From NCBI GenBank assembly GCA_016648135.1, contig JADDOH010000477.1:248001-312000 (forward strand): a stretch of 64,000 nt of DNA. Direction: 5' to 3'. Under the pieces are notes generated by a model. The model was not told where the DNA came from. It searched no databases and saw only the letters and a list, made by a program, of their open reading frames with translations. How positions within the stretch are numbered: the first letter of the stretch is position 1; each line of letters starts with the position of its first letter. The DNA comes from Agrypnia vestita (taxonomy: Eukaryota > Arthropoda > Insecta > Trichoptera > Phryganeidae). This document shows positions 20,479-31,690 of this stretch, in pieces. Both the position numbers and the translations under genes were made by a program.

Positions 20479-22410
20479 ACAGGTCTGAAAAAAAACTTTT
20501 ATAAAAATTGTTTTAATGTTGTTAACTTATCTTTATGTAATTTTTGCGCTGATTTCAAAAATGACATTGGTTTTTTTCTATCACGTAAAGTTTGCCTACA
20601 AAATAAAGCTGAAGTATTTGGAAAAAGTACAAAAACGGAAAATTTTTGATTTATTTTTATTATTTTAAAATTAAGTAAAAGCAAAAAGAACAACAATACC
20701 TAGCTAAAATAAGTATAATAGTGATACACATATGTTGCAAAGTTATTATAAGTCTTTGTAAAAACGTTTTCTTTTTCCATCAAAGCTTCTTTTGGTACTT
20801 TTTTGGCGGTGTTCTTGTGAATTTTCTCTTTTTAACATCCAACAGTAATCTGCCATCATGTTGACATTCCATCGACCTTGGTATCTGCGCTCCATTTCTT
20901 TATATCTTGATGGAAACGTTCTCCTTGTTCCTCACTTACAGCCCAAAGATTTTCTAAAAAGTAGTCCAGATGTGAGTGAAGGAAATGGACTTTGACACTC
21001 ATTTTGCAGCCCAACATTTTGTAATTTTGTAACAATTCAGCAATCAAAATTTTGTAGTTTGGGTCTTTTTTGTATCCAAGAAGGCCTATTACAACAAGTT
21101 TAAATGAATTTCAGGCATTTTTTTCTTCCCTTCCCATTTTAGTGACAAAGATTTCATCTTTTAAAAGTTTTCTTATGTCAGGCCCAACAAAGACTCCCTT
21201 TTTCAGCTTAGCATCGGATAGACCAGGAAACTGTTCACAAAGATACTTGAAACCCTCTCCTTCTTTGTGTAATGCTTTCACAAACTGTTTCATTAACCCC
21301 AATTTTATACGAAGTGGTGGAAGTAAGATCTTTTTAGGATCCACTAAACTTTGTCTTTCAACATTTTTAACTCCAGGAACAAGAGCCTTTCTGACTGGCC
21401 ACGTCTGCTTGACATAGTGTTGTTTCTGTCACGGCTATTCCATTCACAGAGGAAACATGGAAACTTTTTGTAACCACTTTGTTGACCTAGTAACATGGAA
21501 ATAGCTTTTAAATCCCCACAAATGTTCGATTTATGGTCAGAGTAGCTGAGCTTATTAAGAACAAACTCAAGATTTTTGTAGCATTCTTTTAAATGGACTG
21601 TATCCAACAGGCACAGAAGCATATTGGTTACCATTATGTAGAAGTACAGCTTTCAAACTCCTTTTTGATGAATCGATGAAAAGTCTCCATTCCTCTGATT
21701 CATACATTATGTTGAACATTTCCATGATTCCAGGTACATTGTTGCAGAAAACTAATTCACCCTCTTTTGTGAATAAAGGGATAAATTCCTTTTCTCTAAA
21801 TCGGTACCATGAAAATGAAACACAAAATTAGAAATGTTCCTTTGTTGCTTCTTGACAGTATAAGACCCGCAAAAATTACAGAAACAGTTAGGAGAGTTGA
21901 CACATCCTCTAGTAGTCATTTCTTCTAAATACCGTAGCTCAAAACTGTTTGATGTGTATACCACAATGACTGGCTCCACACTGAGTCTCTTCTCTGACTG
22001 CAGTCAAGGTCACGCCTAGCAGAAAATAGGATTGGGGAGGGGGCAGACAGACTGAGACATGCCTTGTTCCAGTAGGAACTGTATTTTCCCAGTTTGGATA
22101 CGTTGCCTTATTGAAATAAATAGAATAAAAACATATTTTTTTTGTAAATAACATACTCACATTGTTATTAACCTGTTCACCATAAAAGATCTATAATTAA
22201 GACAAAATTAACCACTTATATAGGCTATAATATTGGAAAATCGAACGCATACCGAACCAGAAAACCCCTGATTATAAGAAAATTTCAAGTGAAATTTGTG
22301 ACTTATCTAGGGGTGATGGAATTTTTTCACTATTTTTAACGTAATCAGCATAAAAAGTACTGTTAAAACCACTAATGAAATATGCTACAATTTTTTCATC
22401 GCAGACCTGT
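20479..22410 (-). mobile_element. Candidate DNA element around a repeat-protein gene
   Basis: The left end ACAGGTCTG (20479-20487) and the inverted right end CAGACCTGT (22402-22410) are followed inward by similar A-rich sequence ending in AAAATTG and its inverse. They enclose the decayed reading frame described at 20755-21985 and little else. Length is about 1.93 kb. Flanks are TAAT-like on both sides, too weak to call a duplication. Whether this is a bona fide transposon is inference. Confidence 0.4.
20755..21985 (-). pseudogene. Widespread arthropod repeat protein, broken copy
   Basis: Consecutive minus-strand pieces read SPNCFCNFCGSYTVKKQQRN, EEWRLFIDSSKRSLKAVLLH, LNKLSYSDHKSNICGDLKAI, GYKKFPCFLCEWNSRDRNN, LPPLRIKLGLMKQFVKALHK, VKVHFLHSHLDYF, EEQGERFHQDI and, after a 1-base frameshift near 20900, ERRYQGRWNVNMMADYCWML. 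I recognise this as an uncharacterised protein family repeated in many arthropod (and some cnidarian) genomes. FIDSS, GDLK and GERFHQD are spaced like the acidic residues of an RNase H-fold transposase, and PCFLC could bind metal; that role is my inference. At least three frame breaks make this copy dead. Confidence 0.7.
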
Positions 22411-23864
22411 GTAATTAGTAGCATTTAATCTTGTAAGCCTAATTTCGCCTAAGTAATATTCAATCAATTTATTGTAATAGACTATGAGTATTATGCATAT
22501 TTCACATTAACTTGTGCTTCTCTTGTTTGTTTACCACATAATCACGTGACATTTGCATACACTACATTAGTTTTGTGAGCACTCTGACATTTCACCATCA
22601 CAAAGAGGCCGTCAGTGGTAATGCATTGAGAATGCTAGGATTTGTTCTGCGCAATGCCAGGATTTTCTAAAAAACTGAGAACTCTTTACATCTCCTTGGT
22701 ACGAAGTAGACTCGAGAGTGGCTCGATGATTTTAGGGGTCACATGAGCGTCAGTACTTTCTTAAGGTAGAGAAAGCACAATTTTTTTTCTAAGAAGTAGT
22801 GAATACGGGCATTATTTTTGGCTTTACCCAATCGAGTTTCTACAGGGTATGTTTGCCTACAATAGTTTAGAAGGAATGTGTATTTGATTACGAATTTTTA
22901 TAGATTATTGCGGGATATGATCGATAATCTTGAAATTATGCGGAGCATTGATTTGTATATCTATATACGTATGATGAGTTGTAACCTTAGAAAGCGTTAG
23001 TATAGATTGTTTCACGTTCCAATATACAGAACCAATCTGCAGATAGTTATACCTGTTAGAAGAGCTACCGCTATGCTGAATAATATAACTTTGGACATTG
23101 ATCTGTTCCATATCGCTGAGAATGTTTTCCGAAGCAAGATTCCCCCACATCTTTGATAAGAATTCTTTTACATTTATATTAATTAAATGTAATAACATGT
23201 ACGAATTAAATGTAAGTTTTTCATGTCCATGTTATTTCTAAACGAATTTTATTGAATTCTAAAAGATTCTCATGTTAGAGTAAAAACCCTCCATTTCACA
23301 ATAACGCATTGGTCATTTTACAAAGGATCATTGGTTGAAAATTCGTAAAGTATTTGCTCATATTTATATTATAAGTTTTTTAATATTCTTCCAAACGAAA
23401 CAAAGGTTTACGAACCCTGAAAGTCATTTGCTAGGGTTTTCAAGTCATGTTTATCTTCATAGTTTTATTACAATAACCACTTACGGTCAACACACTTTGT
23501 TTTGTCAACGATGAAGTCAGCTTTTTCATAAATACTTGAGCCGACAAACAAGAAGTTATATACAAAATAATTATAAAAAAACTTGGACGTGGGGTGTGAG
23601 ATATGAAGTAATATAAAAATATCTAAAATATTGTCAGTTATCGAGAGAATACTGACTCGTCTGTATCTAATTTATTTATATTTTTATATATGTTTATTTA
23701 TAAAACTGAAATAAATTTTTTGATGATTTTTTTATATGCAATATATATTTTTAAAATTAAAATAAATAAATTCTCTACAATTATTATGTTTTTTTTTAAA
23801 TATATAGAATGTATTTATCTGTATTTATCATCAGAAGTAAATTATTCCTTTCTTAAAAATTTTA
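22411..23864. other. No gene seen
   Basis: AT-rich DNA with short open stretches (such as 22905-23198, minus) that show no domain. No repeat family recognised. Confidence 0.4.
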
Positions 23865-23921
23865 CGAATAGTTAATGATAATACGATATATTCGAATATA
23901 GGTATTATCATTAACTATTCG
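23865..23921. repeat. Perfect 20 bp hairpin, 17 nt loop
   Basis: CGAATAGTTAATGATAATAC pairs exactly with GTATTATCATTAACTATTCG. The loop itself contains TATTCGAATA, another palindrome. Confidence 0.7.
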
Positions 23922-25520
23922 ATATTCAAATAGTTGGAATCACGAATATTTAGAGGCTCTAGTGTGTCATAGAATTGCACTCTAATGGGTGTAATATATA
24001 GGAAATATAATAATGTACCTTATTTCCACATGATTTCCTCTGAATACAACAGAAATCGGGAACACAAGTCGGTATGGCTTTAGAATATATTATAATATGA
24101 TATTCCGATACCAACCGCCAGGTGGAATACGTAATTTGATGGTGTTCCGCCAGGTATAGTTTGGTAAACTTTTGATATGTTTGAAAGTACATTAAATACT
24201 AACAAACGCGGTCATTAATTACAAACCCCTACTAATTTTGTCGAATGTCTAGGTCAAAGCCAGGTTTCGGGCGCCTTTATAACGTTAGCGTATTAAATAA
24301 TATAAACGACAAAACTTGGAAACTAGGGGTAATTTGCCAAATATCTTACGTAAGTAACTACCCCTCGCAAATTTGGCATTTTTCAGAATTTAATTTCTAA
24401 AGATATTATTTTAAGGTAGCTAGGTTTTAAACATTTACAAAAAAAAACATAACTTTTAAATTTTTTTAAACATGGACATGGGACAAGAACTTTGAGAGAA
24501 AAAATTGAAGGCCTTTGAAAGTGTTTAATCTCACAACCATGTGCCTTCAAAACTGACATCTTACTGAAGATATAACAGTCTGGACAGGCTCATGGTGCTC
24601 AGCAAGAAGAAGTGGTAGAACCTGAACATGTTGTGAAGACCGCTTGGAGGGTTCTTCTTTTGCTTATGGTATTCCTAGATTGAAGATCATTCATAAGGTT
24701 GCGTGAATGAAAGATTCGCACCATACTAGAAGAGTCTTCCAGTATTCAAGTGTCGCGTTTAATCTAACTAAAGTAATGTGGCAAACAAATAAGAGAGGCA
24801 GCAGGTAATAAGGAATCTGTGAGATACTCGGTCTTTTATAATGAAGTTTATTGAATATAAGAAATATATATTTTTATTTAAAACTATTTTTTATGCAGCC
24901 TATTTTTTATCAGTAGGTGAAATGAATACATATTTTTTTATATCTGCTCCTCTTAAAATTATATTAGTGATAAATACCTATTGAACTTATGTAAAAAATA
25001 TTTTTGAATTCTAACGTTGCACCACGAAGTAACTGCCAAATTATTTAATAAAATTTTTGAGGTTGCAGAAAAAAATTAGCTTACTAGATTAAATGCAGCT
25101 TATTGTTGAACGGCCAAAAACGGATTGGCGGGAGAAGATAGTGTTGCTAGCCTCTGATTGATTAGGTCTTTAGTTCCATCCAGACTATGGATACAATTAC
25201 CATAACCGCTACAGTTTCTAGTTTTGGAGCGACGCTAATCGGTGACAGGTAGAAGAATGAAAGAGTATCGCCAGCAGATTCATTGAAAAGTTCCATGAAA
25301 ATTGGGATCCTCAGTCATTAAATGACTCGGAAGAGAGAAAAATGTTATTTTATTATTATATACTTAAATTCATTATAAAAAGACGTGGCAATTCATTTAT
25401 CACTATTTCCAGACGTAAAGTGGCTAACGTCCACACAATAAAACCTCTTTTTCTTTTAGTAGATCTGTGATACAGAAAACTACGCCTCCTGGGATGACGG
25501 ATTCATTTTCTTTTATTTTA
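23922..25520. other. No gene seen
   Basis: Contains two short unassigned moderately GC segments (24480-24790 and 25100-25330) without recognisable coding potential. Confidence 0.4.
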
Positions 25521-25521
25521 A

Positions 25522-25842
25522 GCGAAATTTAAAATAAATTAAATTTTAATAAATATTATTATTAAGTTCTACGGTTTAAGTATTTTTAGGTGTTACAACT
25601 GTTTCGGCTTGTAAAGCCATTATCAAACAGTGGATATACCACGTACAAACGACTTATTTATAAAATTTTAAGTTACCCATTTATAAATAAGTCGTTTGTA
25701 AGTGGTATATCCACTGTTTGATAATGGCCTTACAAGCTGAAACAGCTGTAACACCTAAAAATAGATTACTAAAAATAGATTAATAAAAAGAGAACTTAAT
25801 AATAATATTTATTAAAATTTAATTTATTTTAAATTTTGCTAA
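25522..25842. mobile_element. Foldback element, arms about 140 bp
   Basis: The left arm (25524-25671) and right arm (25678-25840) match nearly perfectly apart from an AT insertion in the right arm. Each arm contains TTGATAATGGC..GC(C/T)GAAACAG(T/C)TGTAAC. This has the order of a hammerhead: core-like TTGATAA, helix II GGCTT/AAGCC, GAA, then ACA-GT-TGT as a short helix III with a 2 nt loop. C3 and G8 are mutated, so activity is unlikely. Confidence 0.6.
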
Positions 25843-25884
25843 AAATAAATATGGATTTCTACAAATTAAACACAAAAACCATAA

Positions 25885-26155
25885 ATAAATGACGGGTTCA
25901 GCTATTCCTCCATCGTTTCGGTGGTCTTCTTGGTGGGCGTCGTCCAGAGAAGATTTCATTCGCTGCTGTATGCAACGGTCTATCACTGTCGATCCTGGCA
26001 ACGTGATGCCTCCAGAAGCTCTTTCTGGATTTTCTCCATCGGACTATGTCCTCTATTTTGCCAGTTTTCCTTATGTTAGCATATTGGGCATGATCACGTA
26101 GAGTTTTTCCAGTAATGGATCTTAGCACCTTCACCGTGGATGATATTTTCAAGCA
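25885..26155 (-). pseudogene. LINE ORF2 C-terminal relic
   Basis: The minus frame reads VLRSITGKTLRDHAQY, then VRWRKSRKSFWRHHVARIDS and SGRRPPRRPPKRWRNS, the same order as at 16.9 kb. The 3' end abuts the foldback at 25.84 kb. The upstream palm domain is missing. Confidence 0.6.
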
Positions 26156-26630
26156 AGTTTACATATTGAAAATATGTAAAGAAAAAAACCTTACAGAAAA
26201 CCAGGAAGCTTTAAGCGTATCCATTAAATATTATTCATTATCAAATTTCCTTTTATTACCGTATTATTAAATGACTCACAAATGTACCCAAATACAAAAT
26301 AAGAAGTGAGGCTCCCTCATCAGACTCAAGAACTTCCCTCCACTGATGACTACAAAGTATTAAAAAAAATGTCAATTTAATATGTAAATAAAAGATTTGT
26401 ATTTGTATCTAATATTACATTTAAAAAAAAATTAGATGTTCTGAGGAGTCCTTTGGTGCAAACAGTGTCAGCCCGCGTTTCTACAGTGTATGCCATAATA
26501 GATCGCGCGCATGTCTTGTATATCTTATATATTTTTGTTTTTAAGCAATAAAACCTACAAAACATTTTTGTAATGAAGAATGTACCCACTCAAGTAGAGA
26601 TAAAGATTAATGCAGTGCTGATTTCAGAGA
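26156..26630. other. No gene seen
   Basis: AT-rich spacer without recognised features. Confidence 0.4.
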
Positions 26631-26634
26631 AGTA

Positions 26635-27000
26635 ATGGCTATAGGTAGACATCAGGAACGGTGTGCCATTAGCATTCAGCACAGTGGAGCAGATTTAGCA
26701 GGTCGATAAATTCAAATACCTGCCTCAGAGTGGAATTCTTTAGCAATCTGCTGCTAGTTCCGACTTCCTTTATAATGTGGTAATAAGAAATTAGATTCAA
26801 GACCTAAAGTGACTTTTATAACTATCATGATTAAAGCATTGTACATTAAAAAGCACGAAACTTGCAATATTTTGACAAATACTTAAATTATCAAGAGAAT
26901 TACTTATTCCGTCTCTCATCATTCAAGGTGAAATTGCGAGCAGAATAAGTCCTGGAAGACGAAATACTTCTTGGCCCAAAAAACAGCCACTTTCTTCTGT
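26635..27000 (+). pseudogene. Weak LINE reverse transcriptase relic
   Basis: QVDKFKYLPQSGIL (about 26700) resembles the VxxFKYLGS motif of LINE ORF2. ITIMIKALYIKKHET and, further on, RISPGRRNTSWPKK fall where LINE thumb and GRRxxSW motifs would. The copy is highly decayed. Confidence 0.3.
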
Positions 27001-27960
27001 CCTAACATCTACATTCATATACTTTTGCACGCATGTCTAAGAGGACCAACTTCAGGTATCTGGTTACACTGACCACGCCAAGTCTTCAAATACCAGTTTT
27101 TCAATCTGTTTACGCTGGCACCCGATGCATTCTGCGCCAATCGCTAGCCAGGATACGAATTTTTAAAAATCCGCCCAGCGACAGTTGAAACGCGTGTCAG
27201 GTTCCTCTTCGTGTGTGTTCAAGATCAGTTCAACTTAGCCTTCCAGAAGAGACACACCAACTGTTCCGGATTTGACGAAGCAAGGAGAATTGCGATTGAA
27301 GCGGCACCCGACGTCCCAGGAAAACCATACCATTTGTCCACTATGTCATAGTTAGCTTTGGCCCAGTGTATCTCGGGTGTCATTTATAGTCAATCATTAT
27401 CGGCGACTGATTGGAAAGGAAAATCTTTCTTTCTAATATCCGACCCGCGTGCGATGGTGGCGAACCGTCCGTCATCGTACAACATCCTAACCTAATTAAC
27501 TGCTCTTTTATAAATGGTTTTATCAGACATGCGCCTTTTCGCATTTAGTTTACTTTCGTTCCTCTTCTACCAGCCCCAGGTCTAACATTCGATATGAAGA
27601 AGAAGGATATGAATGCATTTATCAGGTTCTATTTTTCCCCACTAAGCTAAAAGGCAGTAGATAAATCCATACTTTTTGAAAAATGTTTTTTTTGTGGTTT
27701 TTGATACGTGATACTTCACCTTTATAACTAGCTTGTTTGCCGTATTTCCATAAAAATATAAAATATAAGCAATGCAGTATATCCATTAGGGATACGTAAC
27801 ATGTAGCTTGTTTGCAGTTTTAAGGTTTAAACTATATAAAAATACTTCAAATAATAATAAAAAATCTTTTATTATCTGTATAAATTCACTGTCTATTGAC
27901 TGAGCGAAAAATAAATCAATATTCATTTGAATGATAGAAAATGCTCCATTCAAATTTCCT
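27001..27960. other. Unassigned, partly GC-richer DNA
   Basis: The segment 27080-27480 is more GC-rich and seems unique. No open frame or RNA was recognised. The rest is AT-rich. Confidence 0.35.
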
Positions 27961-27964
27961 TGAT

Positions 27965-28150
27965 TTACTCAGTATTCTACAGTGGAAGCCCTGGACGAAA
28001 AGTAGAAGCGTCGGAAGACCTCCCAAAAGGTGTTCTGATGACATAGTGCAGCAAGCAGGAAGAACCTGAATGCGAAGGGAGAATAACAGAGATGAGTGGA
28101 GGAAAATGGAAGAGGCAGTGGAGGGAAGAAGGCTGAGGAAGAAGAAGATA
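27965..28150 (+). pseudogene. LINE ORF2 extreme C-terminal relic
   Basis: Reads VLQWKPWTKSRSVGRPPKRC, SDDIVQQAGRT, then RDEWRKMEEAVEGRRLRKKK with a GAAGAAGAAG tail, matching the GRPPxRWxDDi...DRxxWrxxeEA end of RTE/I-like LINEs. Contains stops and a frame change. Confidence 0.55.
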
Positions 28151-28419
28151 TATTTTTTCTGGCTGAATAACTGAACTGTAAAAACTTTTGATAATTTAAA
28201 CCGAAAATGTGAAAAGACGTGCGTGATGAATACGATAATCTTATTCAGGGTGGAATCGATGTATCGTCAAATTTGATATTTCCATATTTATTATCCTTGC
28301 ACCGATTGGTACCAAATTATAGAAAGTTTTTAGTGCTGTTTTTAGTACTAAAAAAAGTTTACCGCTCCATAATGGAAGATCAATTTTCACTACTGTTTAT
28401 TTTGTATAAAAAAATGTAT
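28151..28419. other. No gene seen
   Basis: AT-rich; a 67-codon frame at 28219 lacks recognisable features. Confidence 0.3.
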
Positions 28420-28432
28420 TGATAGAATATCT

Positions 28433-28597
28433 AAAAAATATTGATTATATTATTTGTACATATCTACTATTTTTGTTTGATTAATTACACCAACATGTTT
28501 CAGAAAAACCTTTTCATCGTCAGGGTGTTGTTTTATTCAATTTTTTTAAAAATGTCAATCTACAATGTTGCTGAATCAATTGAAAAAAAAGAAAAAA
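28433..28597 (-). mobile_element. 165 bp hammerhead element with 13 bp TSD
   Basis: Flanked on both sides by the direct repeat TGATAGAATATCT (28420-28432 and 28598-28610), as left by target-primed insertion. The interior is non-coding and carries one well-formed hammerhead motif on the minus strand. Size and content resemble animal retrozymes, small non-autonomous elements thought to use Penelope-like machinery. The AT-rich flank makes a chance repeat possible but unlikely at 13 bp. Confidence 0.6.
28487..28528 (-). ncRNA. Hammerhead ribozyme motif (canonical core)
   Basis: Minus strand: helix I ACACC (28528-28524) with GGTGT (28491-28487), 5 bp. Core CTGACGA (28523-28517). Helix II GAAAA/TTTTC, 5 bp with a 3 nt loop and a T-T flank. 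GAA (28501-28499). The palindrome ACATGT (28498-28493) serves as helix III without a loop. The residue at the cleavage site is T (28492), satisfying NUH. All invariant residues are present. Confidence 0.7.
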
Positions 28598-28610
28598 TGA
28601 TAGAATATCT

Positions 28611-29275
28611 TCAGTATTTTTAGATTCTTGATTTTCTTCAATACATTATTACAAATATTATAAAAACAAGAAAAAAAAATGGCAAGTACCTAGGCAGTAA
28701 AAGCATGTTGGTATAGATACACTAAAAATAATGCGGCATTTTATCCTCTCTACTCAGCCCTGTGTGAAAATGGTGAGAGTGATTAGGATCAATATTTGAT
28801 GCCAACATAACCTTTTCGATTAAATTTTTTAATCTGATACTCGTAATTTATAGGGCATGTGAGAAGTTTTTGGTTGTATGGTGATCACGGGTGAAATTGT
28901 GGATCAGCCCTAAATCTTAATACGTGATTGAGCCAACCAATCAAGATGTTGATACGCGGCCATAGTAGAGAGTCTCGCTAACTAGTATATTAGAGCATTT
29001 ACACTTGTGTATAATTTCACTTGTTACCTCAATATATATTTCCTATATTATTCCTTAATTGCTTTACCTTGCACCTATCTTATGTACCTATCACACAACA
29101 TGTGACACATTTTACGAATGCAGGAATTCTTCCTTCACATTACCAAATTGCTCATCATCTATCTACCTGTGTGAATTTTTCCATCAATGAATCATCTCCA
29201 TCAAATGATAAAAAAGTTTGCTTGTACATAAAAGAGAAAATGCCACAGAAAGTAAATACTTCAATCAGTATACAA
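28611..29275. other. No gene seen
   Basis: AT-rich. A 103-codon frame at 29021-29332 runs into the following LINE relic and shows no separate domain. Confidence 0.4.
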
Positions 29276-29279
29276 ATAA

Positions 29280-29600
29280 ATTATGAAGTCACAGTTATAA
29301 AGGTGGTTTGGGCATGTCGAGCGAATGAATGAGGAAAGAACGGTAAGAAAGTTATATAATGCAAGTGTTGGCGGCGCCAGAAAGAGAGGCCGACCACGGA
29401 AGACATGGCATGACCAGATTAACCGGATACTGGAAGATGGTCCTGTTAGTAGCCTCAAAAATCGTCGAGCTTGCATGCAAAGATGTATGAATGTAGATGA
29501 AGCGAAAGTTGTATGTCAGGACAGAAGACTATGGCGCTCTATCCTCTCTACCTATCCCCACGGGGAAACGGCGTGATGGTAAGTTAGTCAGTAAGTTACA
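29280..29600 (+). pseudogene. LINE ORF2 C-terminal relic (family L)
   Basis: After GLGMSSE/ERMNEERTVRKLYNASV the frame continues with ARKRGRPRKTWHDQI, DGPVSSLKNRRACMQRCM, DEAKVVCQDRRLWRSIL and STYPHGETA-stop. This is the end of a LINE ORF2 common in insects, with the CQDRxxWRSxxSxYPxGexA terminus. The last 80 codons are open, so the copy is relatively young, but everything upstream is lost. A sister copy starts 200 bp downstream. Confidence 0.7.
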
Positions 29601-29809
29601 ATTATATTACTAAGAATACATCATCATATTGAAAAAATTCAGCGGTAACTGCGCACGGAGCGTATGCAATTTTCATTACACCATCTTCAAATGACTTGAT
29701 ATCGCCACTTATATGAATTGCTGCTAGTTAAATACCACTAGCAAAACCGCCACCGTAAAAATATTACGTCATATGATGGTCACGCATTTCGGTACATAAT
29801 GGCGTTCTA

Positions 29810-30235
29810 GTGCCAACCCTAATGTATGGAAGTGAAGCCTAGAATTGGCAAAAGAGGAATGAAAGTAGATTGAATGCGGTAGAAATGCGGTCACTAAGAC
29901 GCTTGTGTGGAAAATCTTTGGTCGATAGAGTATAGAATGAACAAATTAGACGTGAGTGAAATGCTGACTGTAGTGTGGTAGATAGAATAAAGAAAAGAGT
30001 GCTGAGATGGTTTGGTCATGTGGAACGTATGAACGAGGAAAGGATGGTAAAGAAAATATATGAGGCGAGTGTTGAAGGCAACAGAAATAGAGGGCGTCCG
30101 CGAAAGACCTGGCACTATCAGATACAACAAGTGTTTTAGGATGGCCCCGTTAAAAGCCGCAACAACCGTAGAACTTGTATGAGAAGAATTGTCTCTCTAC
30201 CCCTGCGGGGAAACGGCGTGATGGTTAGTTAATTA
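29810..30235 (+). pseudogene. LINE ORF2 C-terminal relic (family L)
   Basis: Reads PTLMYGSEA-stop-NWQKRNES, VEMRSLRRLCGKSLVDRV-stop, then after a frameshift KKRVLRWFGHVERMNEERMV, NRGRPRKTWHYQIQQVF-stop, NNRRTCMRRI and, after an internal deletion, SLYPCGETA-like sequence. Same family as 29.28 kb but longer and more broken (three stops, at least one frameshift, one deletion). Confidence 0.7.
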
Positions 30236-30299
30236 GTTAGTCTAAAATTTCGCTCTCAGCGCTCCCAAAGAAAAATAAATTCAAAAATAATAATAATTT

Positions 30300-30760
30300 A
30301 TTTTACGTTCAGAACAAAGAAACGCGCCGCGGACACTTATTCGTTTGTAACCTGCCCAAACATTTACACACTTTCCTCGCTGAGCGGTCCCGGGGGACCC
30401 CTGGCCCTCCCGCCTACGCTGTCACCGGGAGCTGTATTATTCACGAGCCGTCAGCGGCCTGCCATCAGCCGCCGCGTGCGCCCCAGGGACCTGACCCTCG
30501 GCTCCTGCGGGAGACCGTATTCTTCCCGTCTCTTGTATCGCTCACCTCCAACTGGTCTCGCGAGGGAAGCGCCGTACGTCTGACCCCCGCGCCCGGGATT
30601 CGCAACCTTTTCGGGAACACCCGCTGTTCATGTTCCTTCTCAAAAAAACGGGAACATCTTTGGAGGGTTGTGATTGATGGTACCACAGCGGTGGATGGAA
30701 TATTCCCACCCCATCGGGAGGACTCTACCGTGTTAAGCGCGTGTGCTCGTGTACATGAAA
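30300..30760. other. GC-rich unique non-coding block
   Basis: Strongly GC-rich with many CpG and no repeat match. A minus-strand frame of 244 codons starts in the neighbouring tandem repeat and runs into this block; its composition is proline/arginine-rich without a domain. Confidence 0.4.
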
Positions 30761-31180
30761 GTGCGAACGAAATATGTACAGCAAGGCTAATAAGATGGTG
30801 CGGGTCAAGACAGGATACGGTGGGGTTTATTTGAACCATATGTAGTGTGAACGAAATATGTACAGCAAAGCTCATAAGATGGTGCAGGTCAAGACAGGAT
30901 ACGGTGGGGTTTATTTGAACCATATGTAGTGTGAACGAAATATGTACAGCAAAGCTCATAAGATGGTGCAGGTCAAGACAGGATACGGTGGGGTTTATTT
31001 GAACCATATGTAGTGTGAACGAAATATGTACAGCAAAGCTCATAAGATGGTGCAGGTCAAGACAGGATACGGTGGGGTTTATTTGAACCATGTGCAGTGT
31101 GAACGAAATATGTACAGCAAAGCTAATAAGACGGTGCAGGTCAAGACAGGTTATGGTGGGGTTTATTTGAACCATATGTA
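30761..31180. repeat. 84 bp tandem repeat, 5 copies
   Basis: Units start at 30761, 30845, 30929, 31013 and 31097, each about GTGTGAACGAAATATGTACA...TTTGAACCATATGTA. Copies 2, 3 and 4 are almost identical; 1 and 5 differ more. Because 84 is a multiple of three, one minus-strand frame stays open through the array and repeats a 28-residue unit; this does not by itself make it a gene. Confidence 0.9.
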
Positions 31181-31319
31181 CATTCCGTTGGTTTGCCAAT
31201 AGGAATATTAGTAGTAGAGGCTACTATGTTTGTTGTCAGAATGGTCATCGCTATGGCAGTTGTCCTTATCTTGCGCGTGATCAGTGTCAATACTAAACTG
31301 ACTGTTTTCAAATCTGTGT

Positions 31320-31690
31320 ACAGGCTGCCAACCCTAATACATGGCCATAAAATTTGGATCCTTACGGAGAGAGTGAAAGCAAGGATCCAGGCTGCCGAGA
31401 TGAGTTTTGCAGAGTGAGAAGTGCTGATGAAAAATCACAAATGAGGTGGCTTGGATATGTGCTATGAATGGCTGAAGAAAGAATACCAAGAAGAATCCTC
31501 TTGGCAACCCCGGAAGCAAGGCGGTCAGTGGGTCGCCCCAGATTTAGCTGAGAGAAGTAACAAAAAATTGTGTATGAAAACATAATGGGTCTAGACTAGT
31601 TGAGTCATGCGGAAGCAGCGTAAGACAGGGGAATATAGAAGCACCTTGTCGAGTCTTTGGGCTCCCGATTCTACTAGGACAAGGGAATGA
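31320..31690 (+). pseudogene. LINE ORF2 C-terminal relic
   Basis: Reads LPTLIHGHKIWILTERVKAR, IQAAEMSF, then in another frame QMRWLGYV, MAEERIPRRILLATPEARRS and VGRPRFS. This is the LTYGSEIWxLT...AAEMxFLRR...RWLGHVxRMxxERIPRR...GRPRxxW order of insect LINEs. Stops and a deletion separate the blocks. Confidence 0.6.

Noticed and set aside
27080..27480. Possible gene in a GC-richer stretch
   Set aside because: All frames carry stops and no motif was recognised.
30465..31199. 244-codon minus-strand open frame
   Set aside because: Its N-terminal part is the translation of the 84 bp tandem repeat, and its C-terminal part runs through GC-rich unique DNA. No domain, no start context; openness is explained by a period divisible by three and by GC-rich sequence.
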